22,617 nucleotides of DNA from assembly GCA_902806215.1 (NCBI GenBank), contig CADCVT010000149.1, forward strand, positions 1 to 22,617. The letters run 5' to 3'. Below are positions 1-7,490 of this stretch, in pieces. Source of the stretch: an uncultured Solirubrobacteraceae bacterium. GTDB lineage: Bacteria > Actinomycetota > Thermoleophilia > Solirubrobacterales > Solirubrobacteraceae. A program made the position numbers and the translations under genes. The number at the start of each line of letters is the position of its first letter. Positions within the stretch are counted from its first letter, which is position 1. The notes below the pieces were generated by a model. That model saw nothing but the letters and a program-made list of their open reading frames with translations. It did not search any database and had not been told where the DNA came from.

Positions 1-467
1 GCCGCGAGCGCCAGCGCGCCGACCGGTACCGACGCCGCCGCGACGGCGAGGGCGGCGGCCAGGCGTGGCGCGTCCGCGCCGGGCTCGGCCCGCAGGCGCA
101 GGCCGGCCTCGATCGACCAGAACGCCAGCTCGGCCATGACGAGCAGCGCCGCGGCGTAGAGCGGCGCCGGCAGCGCCCGGTCGCCGTCGGGGACGACGAA
201 GAGCGCGCCGAGGATCACGACGACGAGCGCGATCGGCTGCCAGCTCCCCGACGCGAGCGCCGCGACAAGCAGGACCAGCGCGAGTCCCGCTGCGGCGAGC
301 CCCGCGCCGCGGTCGCCGGTGTCGAGCCCTGTGAGGAGCCCGAGCGCTGCGCAGAGGGCGAGCGCCCCGCCTGCGGTCGCTAGGCGCGAGGAGCCGGGCG
401 GGCGTGACGCCGGTACGTGATCACCTCCTCGACGGCGAGCTCGAGGCTCGCGTGCGGGTGCTGCCAA
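1..467 (-). CDS. Multi-pass membrane protein, N-terminal part (possible TgpA-like transglutaminase)
   Basis: An open frame runs leftwards off the window from within the 3' end of the DUF58 gene. Its visible ~155 codons encode several hydrophobic stretches separated by short polar turns, for example around LALVLLVAALASG, ALVVVILGALFVV and YAAALLVMAELAF, so it is an integral membrane protein. In MoxR-DUF58 clusters the next gene is usually a membrane protein with five or more N-terminal helices and a C-terminal transglutaminase domain (TgpA/DUF3488 type). That domain would lie outside the window, so the assignment is inference from position and topology. The start is unclear: the first usable in-frame codon I find is TTG at 467, overlapping DUF58 by 88 bp. 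A near-perfect Shine-Dalgarno lies at 419-430 but has no ATG/GTG/TTG in this frame just after it. Confidence 0.6.
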   Translation of the reverse strand, partial: MAAPAREPRARRRGGDHVPASRPPGSSRLATAGGALALCAALGLLTGLDTGDRGAGLAAAGLALVLLVAALASGSWQPIALVVVILGALFVVPDGDRALPAPLYAAALLVMAELAFWSIEAGLRLRAEPGADAPRLAAALAVAAASVPVGALALA

Positions 468-1654
468 ACGCCGACGGGCACGCCGAGTGCCTCGAACCGC
501 GCGCGCAGCGCGTCGCGGTGCAGCCGCCACAGCCGGAACGCCGGGTCGGCCTCGGCTTCGTCACCGAGCGGCGTGTGCGCGAGCGGCGAGACCTCGAGCA
601 CGGCGAGGTCGTAGCCGCGGGCGCGCAGGTCGAGCATCGCGGCGATGCCGCGCGGGTCGAGCAGCGGGCTGAGCCCGAGGACGAGCGCACCGGCGGGCAG
701 CAGCCGCCGCGGGAGATGGTCGACCTCGCGGGCCCGGGTGCTCGGGCGCACCGCGCTCGAGAGCAGCGCGTCGACGATGCGGTACTGCTGCCGGACGCCG
801 AGGCCCGGCGTCAGCCACTCCAGCGCGCCGCCGAAGCTCACGAGCGCGACGCGATCACGGCGGGCGAGGTACGCCGTCGCCAGGGCGGACGCGGCGCGGA
901 CCGCGGCGTCGAGCGTTCCCTCGCCCTCGTGCTCGGCGTGGGCGAAGGTGTCGAGGAACAGCACCACGTCGGCGCTGTGCTCAGGGTGGTGGACGTTGAC
1001 GTACGGCGTGCGGCGGCGCGCGGTCGCGCGCCAGTTGATGCTCGCCGCGCGATCGCCGGGCACGAGCGGGCGCAGGTCGGCGAACTCGATGCCCTCGCCG
1101 CGCTCGCGCGAGACCTGGCTGCCGAGCACGGGCCGCGTCCGCAGCGGCGCCACGAGGCGCCGCAGGCGGTCGACCTGCGGGTACGCGCGCAGCTCGCGCT
1201 CGGTGCCGAGCCGGCCCTCGATCGCGAAGACGCCGAGGCGATCGCGGGCGCGCACCATCGCCGGCCCGGCCCGCAGGACGCCCCAGCGCGTGACCTCGAG
1301 CTCGAAGCGCACCTCGCGGCGCTCGCCGGGCTCGAGCCAGAACGCGCGCGGGACCGGATCGCCGCGCAGGCGCGCCGACGCCGGCAGGTGCAGCTCGACC
1401 CGGGCTCCGCCGCCGCGGTCGCGCACGGCGGCGACCGCGCCGACGCGCTCGCCCTCGAGCACCCGCTCGCGTTCGAGGTGGACGTCGCCCTCGATCGCCG
1501 GCGGCGACCCCCACGCGAGGCTCAGCCCGACGAACAGGACGAACGGGACGGCCAGTGCGGCGAGCTCGGGCCGGCCCGCGGCGAGCGCGCAGACGAGCGC
1601 CAGCACCGCGACGGCCGCGTAGGCCTGCAGCCGCGGCGAGGCCGACCGGAACAT
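380..1654 (-). CDS. DUF58 domain protein of a MoxR cluster
   Basis: 424 residues. Two hydrophobic segments fill residues 12-48 and form an N-terminal membrane hairpin. The DUF58 signature follows at about residues 186-213 (GEGIEFADLRPLVPGDRAA, then the INW motif), and a vWA-like region starts near 228 (DVVLFLDT). DUF58 proteins are found with MoxR ATPases and are thought to act with them in assembling or activating envelope or enzyme complexes; the exact substrate here is unknown. The ATG at 1654 follows the MoxR stop codon by 3 bp, which indicates co-transcription and translational coupling. The length is usual for the family. Family assignment is firm; role is inferred. Confidence 0.93.
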   Translation of the reverse strand: MFRSASPRLQAYAAVAVLALVCALAAGRPELAALAVPFVLFVGLSLAWGSPPAIEGDVHLERERVLEGERVGAVAAVRDRGGGARVELHLPASARLRGDPVPRAFWLEPGERREVRFELEVTRWGVLRAGPAMVRARDRLGVFAIEGRLGTERELRAYPQVDRLRRLVAPLRTRPVLGSQVSRERGEGIEFADLRPLVPGDRAASINWRATARRRTPYVNVHHPEHSADVVLFLDTFAHAEHEGEGTLDAAVRAASALATAYLARRDRVALVSFGGALEWLTPGLGVRQQYRIVDALLSSAVRPSTRAREVDHLPRRLLPAGALVLGLSPLLDPRGIAAMLDLRARGYDLAVLEVSPLAHTPLGDEAEADPAFRLWRLHRDALRARFEALGVPVGVWQHPHASLELAVEEVITYRRHARPAPRA

Positions 1655-1657
1655 CGC

Positions 1658-2611
1658 CTACCGCGCGCGGGCCGGCGGGACCGGGCAGCTCTCGAGGCAG
1701 TCGCGCACGACGTCCTCGGCCTGCACGCGCTGGATCCACAGCTCCGGGCGCAGCGCGATCCGGTGGGCGAGCGCGGGAACCGCGACGCGCTTGACGTCGT
1801 CGGGGGTCACGTAGTCGCGGCTGGCCAGCGCGGCACGGGCGCGGGCGAGCTTGAGCAGCGCGAGCGTGCCGCGGGGGCTGGCGCCGACCTGCACCTGCGC
1901 GCTGACCCTCGTCGCGCCGACGAGGTCGACGGCGTAGGCCAGGATCCCCGGGTCGGCGTGGACCTGCTCGACGGCCTCCTGCATCCCGAGCAGCTCCTCG
2001 CGCCCGATGACCTGTCGCAGCTCGACCTCGTCCTGGCCGCGCTGCAGGCGCCGCGACAGCAGCTCGAGCTCGGCGGCGCGGTCGGGATAGCCGACACGGA
2101 CGCGCAGCAGGAAGCGGTCGAGCTGCGCCTCGGGCAGCGGGTAGGTGCCCTCGTACTCGATCGGGTTCTGGGTCGCGAGCACGAGGAACGGCCGCTCGAG
2201 CGGACGGGTGCCGTCCTCGCTGGTGACCTGGCGCTCCTGCATCGCCTCGAGCAGCGCCGCCTGGGTCTTCGGCGGGGCGCGGTTGATCTCGTCGCCGAGG
2301 AGGATGTGCGTGAAGATCGGCCCGGGCTGGAAGCGCAGGCTGTCGGTCTTCTGGTCGTAGATCGCCGACCCGGTCACGTCGGACGGCATGAGGTCGGGCG
2401 TGAACTGCACGCGCGCGAACCGCAGGCCGGTCACCGCGGCGAACGAGCGCGCCATGAGCGTCTTGGCGAGTCCGGGGTTGTCCTCGATGAGCACGTGGCC
2501 GTCGGCGAGCAGGCCGAGGAGGACGAGCTCGAGCACGTCGCGCTTGCCCACGACCGCGCGCTCGACCTCGTCGAGGATGGCGCCGGCCCAGTCGGCGAAC
2601 TCCGAGCTCAC
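1658..2611 (-). CDS. MoxR-family AAA+ ATPase
   Basis: 317 residues, normal for MoxR proteins. Walker A is at about residues 43-51 (EDNPGLAKT); the Gly before Lys is replaced by Ala, a variant I recall in other actinobacterial MoxR proteins. Walker B and the following helix read LLGDEINRAPPKTQAALLEAM, the MoxR hallmark, and are followed by VLATQNPIEYEGTYPLPEAQ and a C-terminal lid. MoxR ATPases act as chaperone-like remodelers for DUF58/vWA partners. The gene starts with GTG at 2611, overlapping the upstream gene's TGA by 4 bp (GTGA), and the DUF58 gene follows 3 bp after its stop, so this is a tight operon. Very confident on family; the client protein is unknown. Confidence 0.96.
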   Translation of the reverse strand: MSSEFADWAGAILDEVERAVVGKRDVLELVLLGLLADGHVLIEDNPGLAKTLMARSFAAVTGLRFARVQFTPDLMPSDVTGSAIYDQKTDSLRFQPGPIFTHILLGDEINRAPPKTQAALLEAMQERQVTSEDGTRPLERPFLVLATQNPIEYEGTYPLPEAQLDRFLLRVRVGYPDRAAELELLSRRLQRGQDEVELRQVIGREELLGMQEAVEQVHADPGILAYAVDLVGATRVSAQVQVGASPRGTLALLKLARARAALASRDYVTPDDVKRVAVPALAHRIALRPELWIQRVQAEDVVRDCLESCPVPPARAR

Positions 2612-3039
2612 ACGGCCTCCAGCGTGTCGAGGACGGCCGCGAGGCGGCGCGGCTGGATGCCGGGACCGGTCGGATCGGGCGGCGGGGGACGGTCGGGGCG
2701 CACGAGCTCCCAGACGTCCGGGCCGAGCAGTCGTTCGGCCTCGGCGGGGTGCCGGTCGAGCCGCAGTCCTCGCCGGGCCAGGCGCGCGACCGCGATCTCG
2801 ATCAGGACGGGGCGCAGGCGCCCGTGGGTGTCGCCGGCGTTCGTGCCGGCCCAGCCGACGATGTGCTCGAGCCGGACGAGCTGCGACGGCCAGGTCTCGT
2901 CGCTGTCGCGCTGTCGCCTCAGGAGGCTGCGCTCGAACACCGGCTCGCCGGCGGGCAGCCGCCGCGTGAGCGCGGCGACGAGCAGGGCGGCGCCCAGCGC
3001 GCTGACGGCGACGAGCGCCGTCTCCACGCTCAGCTCCAC
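2608..3039 (-). CDS. Small membrane-anchored protein of the MoxR/DUF58 cluster
   Basis: 143 residues. One N-terminal hydrophobic segment (about residues 8-26, ALVAVSALGAALLVAALT) is followed by a soluble part containing LEHIVGWAG, DTHGRLRPVLIEIAVARLA and LLGPDVWELVRPDRPPPP. I recognise this general pattern from unnamed proteins encoded beside DUF4129, DUF58 and MoxR in other actinomycetes, but I cannot name a domain family. It is the first gene of the leftward operon: its TGA overlaps the MoxR GTG start by 4 bp, and it is divergent from the DUF4129 gene. A structural or partner role in the membrane complex of this cluster is inferred from context only. Confidence 0.82.
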   Translation of the reverse strand: MELSVETALVAVSALGAALLVAALTRRLPAGEPVFERSLLRRQRDSDETWPSQLVRLEHIVGWAGTNAGDTHGRLRPVLIEIAVARLARRGLRLDRHPAEAERLLGPDVWELVRPDRPPPPDPTGPGIQPRRLAAVLDTLEAV

Positions 3040-3110
3040 GATGCTCCGGACTCCCTCACAGCGGCACGACGATAACCAAGCGGTCGGCGAAGGTACGCTG
3101 GGCGGCGGCG
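3040..3110. promoter_or_regulatory. Divergent intergenic region of the envelope cluster
   Basis: A 71-bp gap separates the start codons of the leftward operon (3039) and of the DUF4129 gene (3111), so it must hold or overlap both promoters. On the plus strand TACGCT at 3094-3099 fits the actinobacterial -10 consensus TANNNT and lies 11 nt before the ATG, leaving almost no leader. I see no clear -35 box. This would make the DUF4129 message short-leadered. Weak evidence from position and one hexamer. Confidence 0.3.
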
Positions 3111-3821
3111 ATGCGCGGCGCGGGACCTCGAACTGCTCTCGTGCTGGTCGCGCTGACGATCCTCGTCAGCATCGTCGCCTTCGCGGGCAGCGAGCCGATC
3201 GGCGAGACCGAGGCGCCGCCGCCGGTTCCGCAGGCCCAGCAGCAGCTCCCGGACGTGCCGGATCCCGTCCCCGACGTCGAGCCGCCGCCGGCCGAGCAGC
3301 CCGAGCCCGAGCAGGAGCCCGCGAGCTCATCCGGGACGCCGGACTGGCTGCGGTGGCTGGGGCTGCTCCTGCTCGCCGTGGCGGCCGCGCTCGTCGCGCG
3401 CGCCGTGCGGCGACGGCTCCGCGACGGCGGGAGGAGGCGTCCGCGCAGGCCCCGGGTGCCCTCGGCGGTCGAGGAGGAGCCCGAGCCCGAGGAGGACGTC
3501 GCCCGGCGCGCGATCGACGCCGCGCTCGTCCCGCTGCGCGAGCCGGTCGACGCCCGCGAGGCCGTCATCGAGGCGTACGTGCGGATGGAGCGCGTGCTCG
3601 CCGAGCGCGCGCTCGAGCGGCAGGCGCCCGAGGCGCCGCGCGAGTACCTGGACCGGGTCCTGCGCGAGCAGGGGATGCCCGAGCGGTCGCTGACGGCGCT
3701 GACCGAGCTGTTCGAGGAGGCGCGGTTCAGCCGCCATCCCGTGCCCGACGAGGCGCCCGCCCACGCGCGGGCAGAGCTCGAGCACGCCCGCGAGGTCTTG
3801 GGCGTCAGCGCGACCCCGTGA
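3111..3821 (+). CDS. DUF4129 domain membrane protein
   Basis: 236 residues. An N-terminal hydrophobic segment (about 8-25) acts as signal anchor. It is followed by a Pro/Glu/Gln-rich extracytoplasmic stretch (about 30-75), a second membrane segment (about 79-98, WLRWLGLLLLAVAAALVA), an Arg-rich stop-transfer patch and a cytoplasmic DUF4129 domain (about 138-232). The domain shows its typical features: AVIEAYVRMERVLAERAL, a P-E-Y-L-x-R-V motif, LTELFEEARFSRHPV and a terminal Ala-rich helix. In other genomes DUF4129 is often the C-terminal part of, or a neighbour to, the TgpA-like transglutaminase with MoxR and DUF58. Here it is a separate gene, divergent from them. Its 3' end overlaps the convergent glycosyltransferase gene by 17 bp. 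Confidence 0.92.
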   Translation: MRGAGPRTALVLVALTILVSIVAFAGSEPIGETEAPPPVPQAQQQLPDVPDPVPDVEPPPAEQPEPEQEPASSSGTPDWLRWLGLLLLAVAAALVARAVRRRLRDGGRRRPRRPRVPSAVEEEPEPEEDVARRAIDAALVPLREPVDAREAVIEAYVRMERVLAERALERQAPEAPREYLDRVLREQGMPERSLTALTELFEEARFSRHPVPDEAPAHARAELEHAREVLGVSATP

Positions 3822-5088
3822 CCGCCGCTTCGGCGACCTCGTCGAACGTCTCGGCGAGCTGACCGGCGAGCGCGGGCCACGAGAAGCGCTCGCGCGCGTC
3901 GTCGCGGGCGGCCTGGCCCCGGCGCTCGCGCTCGGCGTCGGCGTCGATCGCCTCGGCCAGCGCGGCGGCGAGCGCCTCGCGGTCGTCGGGCTCGACGAGC
4001 CAGCCGGTCGGGGCCGGCGGGGACGGGTTCACGATCTCGGTCGGACCGTAGCGGTCGACGGCGATCGGCGGGACAGCGCACGCCATCGCCTCGACCAGCA
4101 CCTGCCCGAACTGCTCGCGCACGGAGGCCAGCGCGAGGACGTCCGACGCCGACAGGAACTCGGGCAGCACGTCGTGGTCGTGCCAGCCGGCGAGGTGGAC
4201 GTCGGGCGCGCCCACGCGTGCGATCGCGTCGCGCGGATGCTCGCCCTCGTGCTCGCCCGGGTGCCCGCCGACGATGACGAGCGCCGCACGGCGGCCGACG
4301 CGCTCGCGCGCCTGGGCGAACGCCTCGATCAGCAGCGGGATCCGCTTGACCGCGGTGAACCGGCTCACGCTGAGCACGACCGCGGCGCCGTCGAGGTCGT
4401 CGCCGACGCGCTCGCGCCAGAAGGCGGGCCGGTCGAGCTCGCGCCGGTGAAACGCGCCTGGGTCGAAGCCGTTGGGGAGCACGACGCAGCGGTCGGGGTC
4501 GACGCCGAGCATCGCCTCCGCCCGCTCGATCTGCGTCTGCGAGAGCACGACGAGCCGCTCGCAGCGCTGCGCCCAGCGGGTCATCCGCGCCGCCCAGTCC
4601 GCCGCGTACGTCCAGCCCTCCGGCGCCCCCTCGGCGATCTCCTCGAGCATCAGCAGCTCGGTCCCGTGCAGGTGGGCGACCACCGGCACGCTGGGCGCGA
4701 CCCGTGCGGCGGCCTCGTGCAGCGGGGTGAGGTGATGCAGGTGCAGGACGTCGGCGTCCCGGGCGGCGGCGCGCAGGAGCGCGCGGCCCCAGGTGCCGAC
4801 CTGGCGCTCGAACGCCGCCTCGTCGAGGCTCGCGAACACCGGGTCAGGGGCGTCGGGCCGGTCCTCGTAGGAGGGATGCATCGGCACGCCGGGCGCGTCG
4901 AAGTCGACCACCTGCGGGTCGAGCCCGCGGTAGAAGCGCCGCGCGTCTCCGTGCCCCTGCTTCGATCCCGAGAGGATCGTGACGTCCCACCCGTGGGCGG
5001 GCAGCTCGCGTCCGAGCGACCGCGCCACGTGCGACGAGCCCCCGCGCGGGAAGAAGATCAATCCGCTGAGGACGCGAGGACGGGACAT
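3805..5088 (-). CDS. GT4-family glycosyltransferase
   Basis: 427 residues with the two-domain GT-B pattern. The N-terminal Rossmann half begins with LSGLIFFPRGGSSHVARSL (about 7-25), the Gly-rich acceptor loop of GT4 enzymes. The linker has DVLHLHHLTPLH and PVVAHLHGTELL. The C-terminal half has LSVSRFTAVKRIPLLIEAF (R243 and K248 are the expected nucleotide-phosphate contacts) and the EX7E motif EQFGQVLVE (E325 and E333). Such retaining enzymes move a sugar from a nucleotide donor to a lipid, glycan or small-molecule acceptor; neither donor nor acceptor can be told from sequence. No signal or membrane segment is visible, so it is probably cytosolic or membrane-peripheral. It is the last of three leftward genes, 71 bp after the glycosidase-like gene. 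Confidence 0.92.
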   Translation of the reverse strand: MSRPRVLSGLIFFPRGGSSHVARSLGRELPAHGWDVTILSGSKQGHGDARRFYRGLDPQVVDFDAPGVPMHPSYEDRPDAPDPVFASLDEAAFERQVGTWGRALLRAAARDADVLHLHHLTPLHEAAARVAPSVPVVAHLHGTELLMLEEIAEGAPEGWTYAADWAARMTRWAQRCERLVVLSQTQIERAEAMLGVDPDRCVVLPNGFDPGAFHRRELDRPAFWRERVGDDLDGAAVVLSVSRFTAVKRIPLLIEAFAQARERVGRRAALVIVGGHPGEHEGEHPRDAIARVGAPDVHLAGWHDHDVLPEFLSASDVLALASVREQFGQVLVEAMACAVPPIAVDRYGPTEIVNPSPPAPTGWLVEPDDREALAAALAEAIDADAERERRGQAARDDARERFSWPALAGQLAETFDEVAEAAVTGSR

Positions 5089-5159
5089 CAGGATGTTTCT
5101 ACCCGGTGAACGCGCCGTGCGTGTCCGGGCTCACACCGCGAAGTGGTCCGCCGGGGCGG

Positions 5160-5936
5160 TCAGCGGGGGAGGAACGCGAGCGCCGTCGCGACCGTGCGGC
5201 CGCCGGCGAGGACGATCCCGTGGTCCTCGCGCGGGACGTTGCGCAGGCGCCCGCCGCAGACCAGCGAGGTCGAACCGCCGCCGTCGAGGTTGAGCGCGTC
5301 GGTCGCACCGAGCGCCACCAGTGCCTCGCCGAGCTCGGCGAGCGACAGACCGGACTCGTCGTCGGCGCGCCCGTCGCAGGCCACCGCCAGCAGCCGCCCG
5401 CGGGGTGCCAGCGCGAGCGCGGCGCGCGGATAGCGGCCCGCGGTGATGTCCGAGTCGAACTGCCCGGAGCCGGCGGAGAAGCCCTCCACGTCGCCGTCGC
5501 CGACCACCTCGCCGCCGCGGACGAGCAGCGGCCCTGCCTGGAGGAGGTCGCCGGCCGGATCGGCGGGGAGGTCGGGGCGCCGCGCGATCTCGACCGTGCC
5601 GCCGGACGCGTGCACGCACGCGCGGACCGAGCCCCACGGCGCGTCGAACGGGACGGTGCGGCGGCGGATGCCGCCGGTGCGCAGCTCGCCCAGCGGCACG
5701 AGGTCGCGCGCGCCGCCGCGGACGAAGAACCCGCCGACGATCGCCTCGTCGATGCCCTCGCTCGCGCACCACGCCTCGACCGGCGCCTTGATCCGGGCGA
5801 CGCGGACCTGCGCGCGGCTGAGCCGGTACGCGGCGACGTGCACGGTCGTGCGAGCGCCGTCGGCCAGCGTCAGCCGGTGGCTCTCGAGGTGCTTCGGTGC
5901 GCGGTCGCGGGCCGGTGCCCGCTGCGGGCGTGACAT
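5160..5936 (-). CDS. NAGPA/DUF2233 phosphodiester glycosidase-family protein
   Basis: 258 residues. It carries the core signature of the family related to N-acetylglucosamine-1-phosphodiester alpha-N-acetylglucosaminidase: IVGGFF (66-71), LLQAGPLLV (131-139), LLAVACDGR (182-190), GLSLAELGEALVALGATDAL (196-215) and NLDGGGST (216-223). These proteins hydrolyse or bind sugar-phosphodiester linkages of envelope polymers. Most bacterial members are exported, but here the N-terminus is polar and basic (MSRPQRAPARDRAPKH) and no in-frame upstream codon would add a signal: the same frame hits the TAA of the upstream gene 12 codons before the ATG. It is therefore predicted cytosolic, or exported by an unseen route. 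It lies between a secreted beta-propeller gene and a glycosyltransferase, which suggests glycan metabolism. Confidence 0.88.
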   Translation of the reverse strand: MSRPQRAPARDRAPKHLESHRLTLADGARTTVHVAAYRLSRAQVRVARIKAPVEAWCASEGIDEAIVGGFFVRGGARDLVPLGELRTGGIRRRTVPFDAPWGSVRACVHASGGTVEIARRPDLPADPAGDLLQAGPLLVRGGEVVGDGDVEGFSAGSGQFDSDITAGRYPRAALALAPRGRLLAVACDGRADDESGLSLAELGEALVALGATDALNLDGGGSTSLVCGGRLRNVPREDHGIVLAGGRTVATALAFLPR

Positions 5937-5972
5937 CTCGGCCAGGATGGTCGGCCGGAAGGACGGATCCTG

Positions 5973-7472
5973 TTACCGGGTTGGTACGTGACGGTGGCAG
6001 TGGTCGTGCTTGACCACATAGCGCTTGCCACGCACCTCGACCTCGTGGCGGTGCTCGTGGCAGCGCGGCGGGTCGCCGCGGCCGCGGTGGCGGTGCCCGT
6101 GGAGGTCCTCGCGCCGCTTGCGCACCCGCTCGGCCCGCGCGCGCTTGCGAGCGCGGATCCGCTTCTCGGCCTGCGCGCGGCGGCGGCGCGCCTCGGGCCC
6201 GCTCGTCTTCGGCTTCATCGCGAACAGCGACGCGTAGCCGACGAGGTAGATCCGCTCGCCGTCGGAGATCGCGGGGTTGAACGCGCCCTTGTTCGTGTTC
6301 CACACGGGCTGGCCCGTCCGCGCGCCGAACGCGTACGTGCGCTTGCCGAGGTTCGACACGAAGACGAGGTCGCCGATCACCTGCGGGCCGCCGCTGATCC
6401 GCGCCGTCGTCTTGCGCGACCAGCGCGTGCCGCCCGTGCGGGCGTCGAGGGCGTAGAAGCGCTTGTCGTAGGAGCCGACGTAGACGGTCGAGTAAGCGAC
6501 GGCCGGCGAGGAGTAGACGAACCCTCCGGTCTTCTTGCGCCACGCGAGCTTGCCGTCGCGGGTGGCGTACGAGTACACGCTGCCGTCGGTGTTGCCGACG
6601 TAGACGCGCCCGTAGGCCACGGCGGGCGTCGAGTAGAAGTTGCCCGAGCTCAGGCCGAAGCGCGCGCCGCTCGTCCCGGTGGTCCACAGCTTGCGCCCGT
6701 TCGTCGCGTCGATCGCGTGGAAGCGCCCGTCGTAGTCGCCGAAGAAGAGCCGCCCGCGGTCGAGCGCCAGCGCCGCCTTGACCGCGCCGCCCGCCCGGTA
6801 CTTCCACAGGACCCGGCCGTCGCTCGCGCGCATGCCGTAGACCGAGCCGTCCTCGGCGCCGAAGTAGAGCTTGCCGCGGCTGACGACCGGCGAGCTCTCC
6901 GAGCGGCTGGCCAGCTTGCGCGACCACTTCGTTCGCCCGGTCGCGGCCTCGACGGCCACGACGCGGCCGGCCCTCTTGCCCTTGAAGCGCTCGAGGATCG
7001 TGGCGTACACGGTCCCGTTGGCGTAGGCCGGCGACGACGCGGCGAGGTAGCCGAGCTTGCGCTTCCACCGGACCTCGCCGGTCCGGCGGCTGATGCCGTA
7101 GAGCGCGGCGTTGTTCTTCAGCAGGAAGAGCTGGCGCCGACCTGCGGCGGGCGGGAACTCGAGCAGGACCGACCCGCGGACCGACCACAGGAACGTGTAC
7201 GGCGGCCGCAGCGACCGCTTCAGCGGGAGGAACCGGGTGCGCTGGTTCGTCAGGCCGTAGGTCGGCCAGGCGAAGAAGTCGGAGTGCGGCTTGCCTGTGC
7301 GCTCGGCCGGCGGCGCGTCCGGGGCCTCCTCGGCCTGGAACTCCACCTCGGGGTTCGACACGTCGCCCGGCTCCTTGGAGACGATGGCGAAGCCGATCCC
7401 GGCGGCGCAGGACACGAGCGCCACAAGCGCGAGCGCGAGCAGCCGCCTCCTGCGGCGTCGGCGCGCGAACAT
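5973..7472 (-). CDS. PQQ-like beta-propeller protein with His-rich C-terminal tail
   Basis: 499 residues from the ATG at 7472. The open frame extends further upstream, but only as an Arg-rich stretch antisense to the next gene. The N-terminus has seven Arg followed by LLALALVALVSCAAGIGF: either a membrane anchor or a lipoprotein signal (LVSC lipobox, Cys22). The body holds about seven PQQ/BamB-like blades, each with the strand pattern 'G.VYVG..DG..YALDA.TG...W', for instance RVYVGNTDGSVYSYATRDG. No catalytic dehydrogenase domain is present, so an extracytoplasmic scaffold or binding role is likely. After about residue 420 the protein turns into a basic coiled region and then a His/Cys-rich tail (HGHRH, CHEHRH, KHDHCHRH). 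It is the first of three leftward genes. Confidence 0.9.
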   Translation of the reverse strand: MFARRRRRRRLLALALVALVSCAAGIGFAIVSKEPGDVSNPEVEFQAEEAPDAPPAERTGKPHSDFFAWPTYGLTNQRTRFLPLKRSLRPPYTFLWSVRGSVLLEFPPAAGRRQLFLLKNNAALYGISRRTGEVRWKRKLGYLAASSPAYANGTVYATILERFKGKRAGRVVAVEAATGRTKWSRKLASRSESSPVVSRGKLYFGAEDGSVYGMRASDGRVLWKYRAGGAVKAALALDRGRLFFGDYDGRFHAIDATNGRKLWTTGTSGARFGLSSGNFYSTPAVAYGRVYVGNTDGSVYSYATRDGKLAWRKKTGGFVYSSPAVAYSTVYVGSYDKRFYALDARTGGTRWSRKTTARISGGPQVIGDLVFVSNLGKRTYAFGARTGQPVWNTNKGAFNPAISDGERIYLVGYASLFAMKPKTSGPEARRRRAQAEKRIRARKRARAERVRKRREDLHGHRHRGRGDPPRCHEHRHEVEVRGKRYVVKHDHCHRHVPTR

Positions 7473-7490
7473 GCCGGGCAATGGTACTGA
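7473..7490 (-). promoter_or_regulatory. Candidate leaderless -10 box for the beta-propeller gene
   Basis: Only 8 bp (7473-7480) separate the divergent ATG codons at 7472 and 7481. On the minus strand TACCAT (7481-7486) matches TANNNT and ends 8 nt before the ATG at 7472, the spacing expected when transcription starts at the start codon. It overlaps the first codons of the nucleotidyltransferase gene. Neither gene has a visible ribosome-binding site. This is inference from spacing and a hexamer. Confidence 0.35.

Noticed and set aside
404..3862. A 1152-codon plus-strand open frame across the MoxR/DUF58 region
   Set aside because: It is antisense to three well-recognised genes, has an Arg/Ala-rich, motif-free translation, and is a typical high-GC mirror frame.
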